Assembly: GCF_036711975.1 (NCBI RefSeq)
Contig: NC_091967.1
Location: forward strand, 4,650,001-4,714,000
Length of the DNA stretch: 64,000 nt
Source: Onthophagus taurus
Lineage: Eukaryota; Arthropoda; Insecta; Coleoptera; Scarabaeidae
Direction: 5' to 3'
In this document: piece by piece, positions 22,301-32,320 of the stretch
Position numbering within the stretch: the stretch's first letter is position 1
Layout of the letters: every line of letters starts with the position of its first letter
Notes under the pieces: generated by a model
Database searches by the model: none
What the model was told of the DNA's origin: nothing
The model's input: only the letters and a program-made list of their open reading frames with translations
Program-made: the position numbers and the translations under genes

Positions 22301-25300
22301 GACAGGTAGTTTTCTTTTGAAACTCCAATTATAGCGTGAAGAAATGTCGGTTTTCTTTTGTACCCCAATTATAGCGTGAAGAAACCGTAATTAAAGCGTG
22401 AAGAAATGTTAAGACCGGTAGTTTTCTTTTGACACCCCATTAAAGCGTGAAGAAATGTTAAGACCGGTAGTTTTCTTTTGACACCCCATTAAAGCGTGAA
22501 GGATTGTTAAGGCAGGTAGTTTTCTTTTGAAACTCGAATTATAGCGTGAAGAAACTCCAATTATAGCGTGAAGGAATGTCGGTTTTCTTTTGAACCCCTA
22601 TAATACCATGACGGACTGTCGGTTTACTATTGTACCCCAATTATAGCGTGAAGAAACCGTAATTAAAGCGTGAAGAAATGTTAAGACCGGTAGTTTTCTT
22701 TTGAAACTCCAATTATAGCGTGAAGGAATGTCGGTTTTCTTTTGAACCCCAATTATAGCGTGAAGGAATGTCGATTTTCTTTTGAACCCTTATTATAGCG
22801 TGAAGAAACCGCAATTATAGCGTGAAGAAATGTTAGGATAGGTCAGTTTTGTTTTGAAATTCCAATTATAGCGTGAAGGAACGTCGGTTTTCTTTTGAAC
22901 CCCTATAATACCGTGACGGACTGTCGGTTTTCTTTTGTACCCCAATTATAGCGTGAAGAAACCGCAATTATAGCGTGAAGGAATGTTAGGATAGGTCAGT
23001 TTTGTTTTGAAACTCCAATTATAGCGTGAAGGAAAGTCGGTTTTCTTTTGAACCCCAATTAAAGCGTGAAGACACTACAATTAAAGCGTGAAGGAATGTT
23101 AGAATAGGTCAGTTTTGTTTTCACCTGTCAATCACCGTGGAAAAAAATATTGGGTAAGGTTAGTTTTGTTTACGGCTTCCCCATACAACGTTTTAATTAT
23201 AATATTCCATCTTTGGCAATAAGTGAGATATTCGCGTTTGTCGTTTTCGCAAATTTTTCACTTTTTGACGATGGCTGTTCGAAGTTTTTGGCATCAGCAA
23301 TTTCTTGAAAAGCGAAATTTCTTTATATCTTCATTTTTTTAGTTTCGAAGATAGCCTACGTGGACAACGAATTTGGGACACCCTGTACTGGAAGGTAAAG
23401 TATACTTACGGTACAACTTGTGAATCCGCTTATAACGATCCATCTTACCATAGAAAGTATCCACATCAAAATAATAAAAGTTGTTAACTCATTTCCACTT
23501 CCAATTCCGAAAATACCAGTTAAAGTTCCTGCGTAAATACATACTACGTAATATAAAGTTTGAATAAATACGGTGTTTGTTGAAAGTATTTCTGGGAGTG
23601 AAGAAGTAGTAATCCAAGTTCTTCCACTACAGTTAATATAAAATTCGGTTTCGGTAACATCAACAAACGAACACGTAAGAATCATCAAAATATTAGTTAT
23701 TGCTAATAAAAATCCAATAAGAAACACCGTATATTTCGCTTTGATTAGTAAAGATCCCCACCACCAAGTAACCAAGCTTTCTAAGTAAGTCATCGACTTA
23801 TAAAACCGATATATTTGTAGAGATCTCAAACAAATTCTCAACAGGGCTTTAGTTTGCATGATATTTCCAGATCCAAACACATAAGCTGATCTTAATAAAA
23901 ACTGTGGTAAAGTTTGGATGATATCTATAGGGAACGAACATCCAATATAATGCTTTGCGGTATAAAGTGGGTGTGTTATCAAGATTCCATCATTATTATA
24001 GTATTGACAATGCAACCGAACATAAACATCTACAGCTGCCACGAAGCAAAAACTTCCCACCAAACCACTCACCACGGCCAATTTCGTCGAAAGCAAATTC
24101 GCCGTTAACAAACCCAAAGTTATGTCAACTAAGATTGTTGTTATTCTAAATGCTTCCCAAGTAATAAAAAATTTTCCTTTGGGGTCAATTGTGCGACGGA
24201 GAAGAACGTAACGTAACCATGACCAATGTTCTAAAATTAATTAATAAATTGTAATGGTAAAATTGATTTAATTTTGAATGTGCTCAATTTTCTTAAGACA
24301 GTAAAATGTAAGTGGCGATGGTGGTGTAATGGTCAGCATAGTTGCCTTCCAAGCAGTTGATCCGGGTTCGATTCCCGGCCATCGCACTTTTTTTTATATA
24401 CAGGCTGTCCCACCTAAGTTGCCTCGGTCCATAGCCAAAAAATGTTTCAAATAAAAGTTGAATCGAATCATATTGTACACATTTTAAAATTAGTTTCAGT
24501 AATGGTGGACTTCCGCTTCTACCGGAAATGGATATCAACTTTGTTATTTTAAATGGAACAACCTGTATAATATTGCAATTTTGGATTCTAAATGGTATCG
24601 TTTTTTAATTATGATGATTTTTGAAAAAAAATTACATTTGCAGCGTCTTATAAATTAAGTAATATTGCCGAAACTGTGAAAGCTAGAAAGATTTGGTTTT
24701 TTGTTTTGGATTAACAATAAAAGAGCACACGTTTGCTAATAAAAAATTATGAATTTATATTATAGAGTGTTATATACGTAGTTAAGAAGGGATCTGTAAT
24801 TTTCGAACTTTTTAATCATGGATAACTAAATTTTTTTAAATGGAATAATATACCAGTTTTTGCATAACTGGATGTAAAATTTAATTTCCTTTCAGTTTTA
24901 TACAGGTGTCATGGTGTCTATCTTCAAAGGTTTTGGAGATATTTCCGATTTTTCAGTTTTTAACGATAGATACTTATTTCGCAGCGCCGGCCACCTTCCC
25001 CTCGCATTTTATCAGACTTGGGACTAGTAGAAATGTAATGGCATGCTTAAAAAATGGCCAACAAAACACAAATAAAAAACAAAACTTTTTTTTAGTGTCG
25101 TCAAAGAAATTGAATTTACAGTTTCCTGTAAATTACGATACTATAACTAAAAATTATTCTACTAAAAATTTATATAAAATTTACTTTATTTTTTAATATG
25201 TAACATTCTAACATGTTAAACTTAGGATTTTTAATTTGACACTTCAGAAAATTTTTGATTACAAACAAATGTTGCTCCTAGATTTACAAAGTACCGCGGT

Positions 25301-28300
25301 TTGACGACATTTTGGCTCGAATGTCAAGCGGGAAATTTAAAACTACAAACCAAAACATAACGCCAAATTTCTTTTCTTTCTTTCTCGTGGTACTCTGAAG
25401 AGTCGAAAGTCCTTTTTACGGCCATTTTTGCAACTCCAAAGGCAACAAGACTGCAATATTTTTGTAAATAAGTGGTGAGATGCAGTGACAAGCTGTCAAA
25501 CCGCCATTTTGGCTCGAAAACGGGCTTCATGAACCGCGGTACTTTGTAAATCTAGGGACTTTAAAAAAATATATATATAAGCGCCATCTATCAATAATTT
25601 ATTAAGTTATTTAATAATAATATTAAATATTAATAAAAAATGTAAAATAATGAAATCTATTCCAACTTTTGTGTAAAACAAATATAAATTAAATAGTTCA
25701 ACAAATGTATTTGTTTCAAATATCAGAAATATGTTTTTTTTAATTTTTAGTTATAATTTACAGGAAACTGTAAATTTAATTTCTTTGACAACACTAAAAA
25801 AAAGTTTATTTTTGCAAGTTTTTACTTTGCATAAGATATCGCTATGCTGCATATTTCTATTGAACTAAAATTAGAACTAAGTTTCGGAAACTTTCTAATT
25901 CTAGGTCTAGTGTTAGTTGTAGTTTTACACTATTATTAGAACTAACACAAGACCTAGAACTAGAATCATTCGGGTTTAGCCGTCTTGAGAGACGTGCGGC
26001 TAAACCCGAATGTTTCTAGTTCTTGATCTAGCGTTAGTTCTAGTTTTACACTAGAACTAACACTAGATTAAAGACCTAAAACTAGAATTATTATAACTAC
26101 CCTATGTGAAGGAAGGAAAATTTTTACTCTTCGTAAAATTTAAGAAGGGTACATAAATTTATTTAAATGGAACACCCCTGTATATTTTATCATATTATGA
26201 ATACAAATAAATTTGTTTATACAACAGTATATGTTACTATTTCGCAGCGTTCATAGTTTTTGAGATATTCAATTGTTCTTGCAAAATATGCCCATTACAG
26301 GTATTTTTAAAAACGATGTAAAAACGACATTTTTTCCAATTTTGCCTTGAAACTATGTCAGACAATAGTCAAAGCCAGTAGGTAGACGATAGTATTCACA
26401 GATATTAGATACACTATACAGATTGTTTATAAAGCTTAGTTACTTTTGATGTTTTTCAAATGGTTTTTTCTTAAGTTTTTTAAATGGAACACCTGTATAT
26501 TGTGTGCTAGTTGAATTACTCATCAAGTTCTCTTCTTTAATAGTTTCTTTAAAATGTCATTAATGTACAGTAATACGAGATTATATAGGTCTATTTCTTA
26601 TTGTTTTAGAATAAAGCTAAAATAAACTTTTTTTTAGTGTCGTCAAAAAAATTAAATTTACAGTTTCCTGTAAATTACGATGCTATAACTAAAAATTATT
26701 CTACTAGAAATGTATACAAAATTTACTTTATTTTCTAATATGTAACATTCTAACATGTTAAACTTTTCGTAATTCATCTTAAAAAACAGAATTTTTAATT
26801 TGACACTTCAGAAAATTTTTGAATACAAATATTGCTGTTTATTTGAATTAAAAAAATATATATGAGCGCCATCTATCAATAATTTATTAAATCGTTTAAT
26901 AATAATATTAAATATTAATAAAAAATGTGAAATAATGCAATCTATTCCAACTTTTGTGTAAAACAAATATAAATTAAATACTTCAACAAATGTATTTGTT
27001 TCAAATATTAGAAATATGTTTTTTTTTTAATTTTTAGTTATAATTTACAGGAAACTGTAAATTTAATTTCTTTGACAACACTAAAAAAAAGTTTATTTTT
27101 GAAAGTTTTTACTTTGCATAAGATGTCGCTATGCTGCATATTTTTGTTGAACTAAAACTAGAACTAGCACAAGACCTAAAACAAGAATTATTATAACTCC
27201 CCTACGTGAAGGAAAGAAAATTTTCTTTGATGAGACATGGCTCAATGAAGGTCTAAGTTGATTACGAAAAGTTATTGTACCTCCAGAATATGTAAGCTAT
27301 CTCGACTTAAATTAATTTGTAGTTTAAAATAACAAAAAAATATAACCTACTCATTTCAAGAAAAGCTTTAGTATACTCATCAATGATAAGCAATTTCCTT
27401 TTATAAACAGTATACGAAAAGGAATCAACTCCTCCTAAAGCTGGTATAACTGAAATCATCGGTGGCAATCTACATCCTTTTTTATACAAAGTATTTTGAA
27501 ATTTTTCAATATGTTCAGTTAGCGACATTTGTAAAGGTTCGTTTGTTAAGGGGTGACTCTTAATAATATCTTGAAAAGTTTCATAGGGCAACTCCAGAAT
27601 TTCAACGGCAGTGATTGTTTGGATCGTTACAAACGATTTAAGGCGATGTAATAATTCCAACGGTGCTAGCATATCTCCCCTTTTTAAGATAACAACACTT
27701 TTACGTTCTTTATCGCCGGGAAGATCTGAAGTCATTGAGCATTTACCACGTACAATTACGTACACGGTCATTGTTAATATCCCAGCGTTCATTAAATGCG
27801 TTCCGGGGGGTAAAACAGAAATTTTCATATGCGCCGCACAAAGCCTGTAATGTTAAGGTTGGATTAAAACGTTACAATAATTAGACTTGGTTTAATCTCA
27901 CTTTACAACTTGTGGCTCAAACGATTGAAATAAAGGCACTAATTTGAGAGTATTCATAATTCTTTCGGTGTATGTATCTGCTTTAAGTTTTTCTGATAAA
28001 CGAAGTATCCCGTGAGGGCCATACAAGTCGGAACCTTCGTTTAGTCGCCAATTAAAATTTAGAATCTTCATTAATCTTTTACGGAGATTCATGTCGATGC
28101 TTCGTTGCTTCATGATATGATCGACCATTTGGATTTCGTCTTGATGAGCGTAACCTTTTCGGACACTTAACACAACGCTGGCTGTTATATCAGCGATGCT
28201 TGTTGTGAATAAGAAATAAGCGAAGTATATCATGATTGTTCGATATATCACATCGGTTAAAAGGTAAGATATAACATCGGTGACTCCTAAAGATAAAAAG

Positions 28301-30634
28301 TTGTTAATAAAAGTGGTTGGGTTGGGTTGTTGTTTTCTTACCGACTCCTAAATATACAGAGGAAATATGATATATAGCGATGCTAAAACGTTGTTCGGAG
28401 GGTATTCTAAATTGGGAAAACCAACTATTCATTATACAAAGATTTTTGAAACACGCAATAGCGTAATATCCTGTAGAAAATAAATAAATCGTTATTAAAT
28501 GAAGTAAAACGTATTTAATAATTTTAAGAAAAATGTTTCTTCGGAAAGGGCTTTTTAATTTCTCATCGATGAGCACGAATAGTTTATAAATTTTAATAAC
28601 TCTTGGTAAAGTAGACAATAACACCAAATCCTTTAGCCCAACATATTTAACTAACAGTGGATATGGAAAGCTGGCCACCACATCGATGAGAAACGTAAAT
28701 TGGACGATCCGATGAAGAAAAATTTCGCCACATTTCGAAATAATCTGCGATTGAAGATTAATGGCGGTCGTTAATTGGAGGTAAATGTCGAAATAATTCG
28801 TCATATCGAGAATGCTTAAATAAACCATGCTTTGAGGCGACACCTCAACATCAAAAAACGCCACTTTCGGAATTAAAATAAACTGCACGCAAATACAAAT
28901 TAAAACAATCCAATCGCAGAAATGACGAAAACTAGATTGAGGCTCCATTATAAGTGGACATTGCGATGTTAAACAAATCGCTTGGATCTTCAATTCAACT
29001 TCTTCACTTAACACCATAAAATCCAAATAAGCCGAGTAAAACGTTTTATCTAATTGTTGCCAAAGACTATCTTGAATCTCCTCTTTTTTATTGATATGCA
29101 AAGCGTGTACAGCTCTCCATTGATGTTTAAATCGTTTCATTGAGACATCATTATCTTCTCTAATTCTTAAATATCTAGTTTTAGAATACAACTTTTTAGC
29201 GCTATCAGTTCTCGATAAAACAAGTTCGTGTATCATTTGCGCCGTCAAACGATGTTGTGCTAAAATCTTTACTAAAGCCGTAGTTTTTAATGTGTGAAAT
29301 TCACAAAACGTGGCACATTTAACACTTGCTGTTCCAATGATTGGGCGAAAAATGTTAAATTCGCCCAATAAAGTCCCAGCGGATAAAGATAAATACGGCG
29401 ATTCGTTATCTTCCGAGGAAAGAACTTGGACAACCCCTGAAACGATGTAAAACATTTTTGATTTTATCTCCCCGGCTTTATAAATATAATCCCCCGGTAA
29501 CATAAATTCACTTCGCATCACCATTGCAATACTCTTTTTAAACGACATATCCGTTATTGTTAACAGATGAGAATGTCTTAAAGCATCCCAAAATATATCT
29601 AAAGCGACAGCTCTTTGAACGGTTACGGGTAACCAAAAAAACGCCAAAGGCATCTTTTTTTCACCCTTGCGTTTTTCCCAAAAAAACTCGTAATAATCAA
29701 TCACTTTTCGTTGAATTTTTTGGTCCACGTTCCAATCTTTAAGAAGATCCATCGTTTTTTTAATGCGTGTTGTAAAATTAAATTGATAAATATGAAGATG
29801 GGAGAAAAGGGCTGTTAATTCGCCCAAAAAAATCATTAAATGCATCGAAAATCCAAGCAGCATCGAAAATATAATAAAAATCCATTCCAATTCTCTATCA
29901 CTTAACACTCTCCCCATCCAATTATGCGCCACAATACTTGAGGTTATATGAAAACTAGTTATCCACCAATGCAACGAATTATTAACGTTAATTGTATCGG
30001 TTGGTACAGCATGGGTCCAATTTCTAAAACCGCAACGAAAACACGCAAACAAATACCAAACGCAAGATAACACGACGCTAATCACCAACACTCTTGTAAG
30101 ATGTTGCATAATTACAACAGCTACGTGATTTATACCAACAGAATTTGTTTTCCTTTTAAAAAAAAGGTACACACTTATAATTCTTAACACCACTTTGATT
30201 CTATAAAAATCAACTGGTTTATATACATTCCAAGTATGTAAATGTAAAAGATAGTGAATTTCATAGTACGGCAATACAGAGATAATATTTAATAATAGGT
30301 GAAGTGGATGAATAGGTTCTTCGGTTCTGCTTCTTCGTTGTTTTGGCATATACCTAAAATTTGTAATTATTAATTTAAATTGAATGAAAAAGGTGTTGAA
30401 TTAAAATAATTACCTATGTATTAAAAGACCGATGATGTTAACAAGAAAGAAAAATTCGAAAGCATAGTAAATGTAAGACCAAGTTTCCGTACTATATTGA
30501 AAGAAAAAATGGATTATGTTTATAATAACATTCAATAACGTTGTTAAAGCAATGAAATAAGCCCATGGTTCGTTAAAGGGAAGAAAAATTAATTTCGAAA
30601 ATACATTTTGTGTCGCTAATTTATCTTCAACCAT
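16397..30634 (-). CDS. Single-chain four-repeat CNG/HCN-like channel (CNGK-type), 8 exons
   Basis: Exons on the minus strand: 30414-30634, 28342-30353, 27902-28286, 27351-27844, 23410-24230, 17443-18641, 17066-17387 and 16397-17014. All junctions are GT-AG, phases match throughout, and the sum is 6,072 nt, so 2,023 residues. Four units follow each other, each with S1-S6-like hydrophobic segments, a C-linker and a cyclic-nucleotide-binding-like domain at about 357-440, 880-967, 1406-1488 and 1895-1975. This is the architecture of CNGK/tetraKCNG, the pseudotetrameric cGMP-gated K+ channel of sea urchin sperm. The filter positions read IVAHNWMGR (~214-222), LGVGVTD (~742-748), TGIFGIG (~1275-1281) and SSTGLRL (~1755-1761), not TxGYGD. 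The first exon may have further 5' noncoding exons. If short-gene predictors split it, the pieces should be rejoined. Confidence 0.85.
18700..18800. repeat. CTAG-rich hairpin motif, diverged copy
   Basis: Carries AGAAACATTCGGG and a run of TTCTAG units (GTTCTAGGACTAGTATTAG), members of the motif family described at 13550. Located in channel intron 5. Confidence 0.5.
18880..20900 (+). mobile_element. Jockey-like LINE remnant in channel intron 5
   Basis: Plus-strand pieces in order: an endonuclease end at about 18900-19045 (VAVTYMPL, then GGDFNAKHMSW), a linker frame at 19212-19580 with KARKKWQTNR, the reverse transcriptase fingers/palm at 19734-20189 (IPKPGKPPSDVTSYRPISLL, then FGFRNKHASIDQVHII and VFLDVAQAFDKVW), and a thumb/C-terminal frame at 20357-20689 (KWTYGIQLWG). 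The catalytic F/Y-A-D-D box between the last two frames is lost in a frameshifted stretch, and stops interrupt every joint. It lies opposite to the host gene. No poly(A) tail or target duplication was resolved. Confidence 0.75.
21311..23115. repeat. Minisatellite of ~30-50-bp AGCGTGAAGGAATGT units
   Basis: Variants of AATTATAGCGTGAAGGAATG, then AGACCGGTAGTTTTC, then TTTTGACACCCCATTAA repeat dozens of times in the same orientation, with alternating short and long versions. The array is interrupted once, by the SINE at 21356-21879. Confidence 0.85.
21356..21879 (-). mobile_element. tRNA-derived SINE with 12-bp target-site duplication
   Basis: A GC-rich 524-bp insert, read on the minus strand. 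Near its 5' end it shows an RNA polymerase III box A (TGGCTCAGCGG, 21868-21858) and box B (GGTTCGAGCCC, 21825-21815) at tRNA spacing. At its 3' end it has a CATA simple tail (21356-21372). It is flanked by TGAAGGAATGTT at 21344-21355 and 21880-21891. That 12-mer is also part of the host minisatellite, so the duplication is consistent with insertion into the repeat. Open frames here (21336-21913) are not genes. Confidence 0.75.
24315..24386 (+). tRNA. tRNA-Gly (anticodon TCC)
   Basis: A 72-nt sequence folds as a complete cloverleaf. The acceptor stem GCGATGG pairs with CCATCGC and is followed by discriminator A. The anticodon loop is CTTCCAA with anticodon TCC, and the T arm is CCGGGTTCGATTCCCGG. 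Internal box A (TGGTGTAATGG) and box B (GGTTCGATTCC) are intact, and a T-run terminator follows at 24388. It lies in channel intron 4, antisense to the host gene. No intron; CCA is not encoded, as in eukaryotes. Confidence 0.95.
24397..24573. repeat. Short TIR element with TATACAGG ends
   Basis: TATACAGGCTGTCCCA near 24398 faces an imperfect reverse complement, TGGAACAACCTGTATA, near 24556-24571. About 175 bp with no coding capacity. It starts immediately after the tRNA terminator. Confidence 0.5.
25080..25815. mobile_element. MITE family copy A (TTTACAGTTTCCTGTAAA ends)
   Basis: The left end has TTTTTTAGTGTCGTCAAAGA, then a subterminal palindrome TTTACAG-TTTC-CTGTAAA. The right end (25745-25815) is the inverted equivalent. 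The interior carries GCGCCATCTATCAATAA and AT-rich sequence shared with copies B-D. A second element is inserted inside it (25273-25557). Confidence 0.75.
25273..25557. mobile_element. MITE nested in copy A (CTAGATTTACAAAGTACCGC ends)
   Basis: Near-perfect 24-bp terminal inverted repeats starting CTAGATTTACAAAGTACCGC. A second inner pair shares CATTTTGGCTCGAA. On the minus strand a 68-codon frame (25324-25530) contains an ATG in good context; it is most likely fortuitous or captured. Confidence 0.7.
25866..26085. repeat. CTAG-rich perfect-type hairpin array
   Basis: The clearest member of the CTAGAACTAGAAA family. Arms of about 46 bp (ending CATTCGGGTTTAGCCG and CGGCTAAACCCGAATG) surround a spacer, TCTTGAGAGACGTG, that itself has the GTCT...AGAC dyad. 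Extra TTCTAG units sit on both flanks. Confidence 0.7.
26126..27140. repeat. Duplicated block, copy 1, containing MITE copy B
   Basis: Begins at TAAAATTTAAGAAGGGTACA and carries two ATGGAACA(C)CCTGTATAT ends, followed by a full MITE of the TTTACAGTTTCCTGTAAA family (about 26582-27105). The block recurs at 30766-31620 upstream of the channel start codon, with small indels. Confidence 0.75.
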
Positions 30635-30765
30635 ATTTAAAATTTTAAATTGGCATTTGTAAGATAATGACTTATAATGTTTATTTTATTAGAATCAGAT
30701 GGCTAAGATTTTTTTATTTATTTATTTTAAAGGGAAAATTTCCTGGATACAAAAAAATATATTCT

Positions 30766-31628
30766 GTTACGTAAAATTTAAGAAGAGTACATAAATTTAT
30801 TTAAATGGAACACCCTGTATATTTTATCATATTATGAATACAAATAAATTTGTTTATACAACAGTATATGTTACTATTTCGCAGCGTTCATAGTTTTTGA
30901 GATATTAAATTGTTCTTCCAAAATGTGCCCATTACAGGATCTTTTTAAAAATGATGTAAAAACGACATTTTTTCCGATTTTGCCTTGAAACTACGTCAGA
31001 CAATAGTCAAAGCCAGTAGGTAGACGATATATTCACAAATATTAGATACACTATACAGATTGTTTATAAAGCTTAGTTACTTTTGATGTTTTTCAAATGG
31101 CTTTCTCTTAAGTTTTTTAAATGGAACATCCTGTATATTGTGTGCTAGTTGAATTGCTCATCAAGTTCCCTTCTTTAATAGTTTTCCTAATATTTAGAAT
31201 TTAAAGAAACATGTATAATAAAATGTCATTATTGTACAGTAATATGGAGTTATATAGGTCTATTTCTTATTGTTTTAGAATAAAGCTAAAAATAAACTTT
31301 TTTTAGTGTCGTAAAAAAAATTAAATTTACAGTTTCCTGTAAATTACGATGCTACAACTAAAAATTATTCTACTAAAGATTTATATAAAATTTACTTTCT
31401 TTTCTAATATGTAACATTCTAACATGTTAAATAATAATAAATAATCCATCTTAAAAAACAGGATTTTTAATTTGACACTTCAGAAATTTTTTGAATACAA
31501 ACAAATATTGCTGTTTATTTGAATTAAAAAAAAAATATATGAGCGCCATCTATCAATGATTTATTAAGTCATTTAATGATAATATTAAATATTAATAAAA
31601 AATGTGAAATAATCTATTCCAACTTTTG
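30766..31628. repeat. Duplicated block, copy 2, with left part of MITE copy C
   Basis: Matches 26126-26960 nearly base for base over long stretches, including TTACTATTTCGCAGCGTTCA and the MITE left end at 31250-31350. It lies between the channel gene and AdoR. The LTR fragment interrupts it at about 31629. Confidence 0.75.
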
Positions 31629-31930
31629 TGTTGTAATGGAAAGTAAAGTATTTGTAGTTGGCGAATATTGCACAATAATTAATCAAGTCAATAAACTCAA
31701 AAAAACGCACCAGTAGGCATACTTGCCAATTCAACAAATAAATTGTGATTGTTATATTGGTAATTAGAAGTAAGCTAACCTTAGACCTGTAATGTAGTCG
31801 TCGTAAGAATAAATAAAGAAAGTAAAGAAAAAAAGTTATTTTAAATAAATTACACTCCAAACCCAAAAGAAATCATACAAAAGTTTAAACATTACATGGC
31901 GACCCTGCCAGTTCAATTATAAATTGGCAT
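31629..31930 (+). mobile_element. LTR retrotransposon remnant: LTR plus primer-binding site
   Basis: The segment 31629-31896 starts TGTTGT and ends ATTACA, as LTRs do (TG...CA), and contains AATAAA at 31810-31820. It is followed directly by TGGCGACCCTGCC (31897-31909), which looks like a tRNA primer-binding site of the TGGCGACC type. No gag or pol follows; the MITE sequence resumes after about 31990. Size and order support a truncated LTR element, superfamily unknown. Confidence 0.55.
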
Positions 31931-31989
31931 TAGAAAAAAAAACAGATTAGGATACAAAGTCAACGAAACAGTATAAAAAGTAAAGTGAA

Positions 31990-32320
31990 AAAAAAATTAA
32001 ATTTTTTGAAAAAAAATATATATATGAGCGCCATCTATCAATAATTTATTAAGTCATTTAATAATAATATTAAATATTAATAAAAAATGTGAAATAATGC
32101 AATCTATTCCAACTTTTGTGTAAAACAAATATAAATTAAATAGTTCAACAAATCTATTTGTTTCAAATATCAGAAATATGTTTTTTTAATTTTTAGTTAT
32201 AATTTACAGGAAACTGTAAAATTAATTTCTTTGACAACACTAAAAAAGAAGTTTATTTTTGGCTTTATTCTAAAACAATAAGAAATAGACCTATCAAACA
32301 CTACATTTTTGTAATTAAGC
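31990..32320. repeat. Right part of MITE copy C
   Basis: Resumes at the GAGCGCCATCTATCAATAAT segment (already present once at 31541) and runs through the inverted right end TTTACAGGAAACTGTAAA to AGAAATAGACCTATC near 32280-32298. About 80 bp of interior is therefore present twice, on either side of the LTR fragment. Confidence 0.65.

Larger units (their letters stand above)
21052..23380. mobile_element. Long-TIR DNA element filled with a minisatellite
   Basis: The left end (21052 onward, TGTCCCAAATTCGTTGTCC) is the reverse complement of the right end at 23380. Similarity continues inward for well over 100 bp on each side (for example AAATTGCTAATGCC near 21145 against GGCATCAGCAATTT near 23290). 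The interior is almost entirely tandem repeat. No transposase. The right end is only about 30 bp from the 5' splice site of channel exon 5 (23409-23408). Confidence 0.7.

Noticed and set aside
21311-23115. CRISPR-like array of short repeats
   Set aside because: Units vary in length, spacers are not unique but repeat themselves, the context is eukaryotic and introns surround it. A minisatellite explains it.
16397-30634. Three or four separate one-unit channel genes in tandem
   Set aside because: Every inter-unit junction has GT-AG sites in matching phase, only the first unit has an upstream ATG exon, and only the last ends in a stop, so one long gene is the simpler reading.
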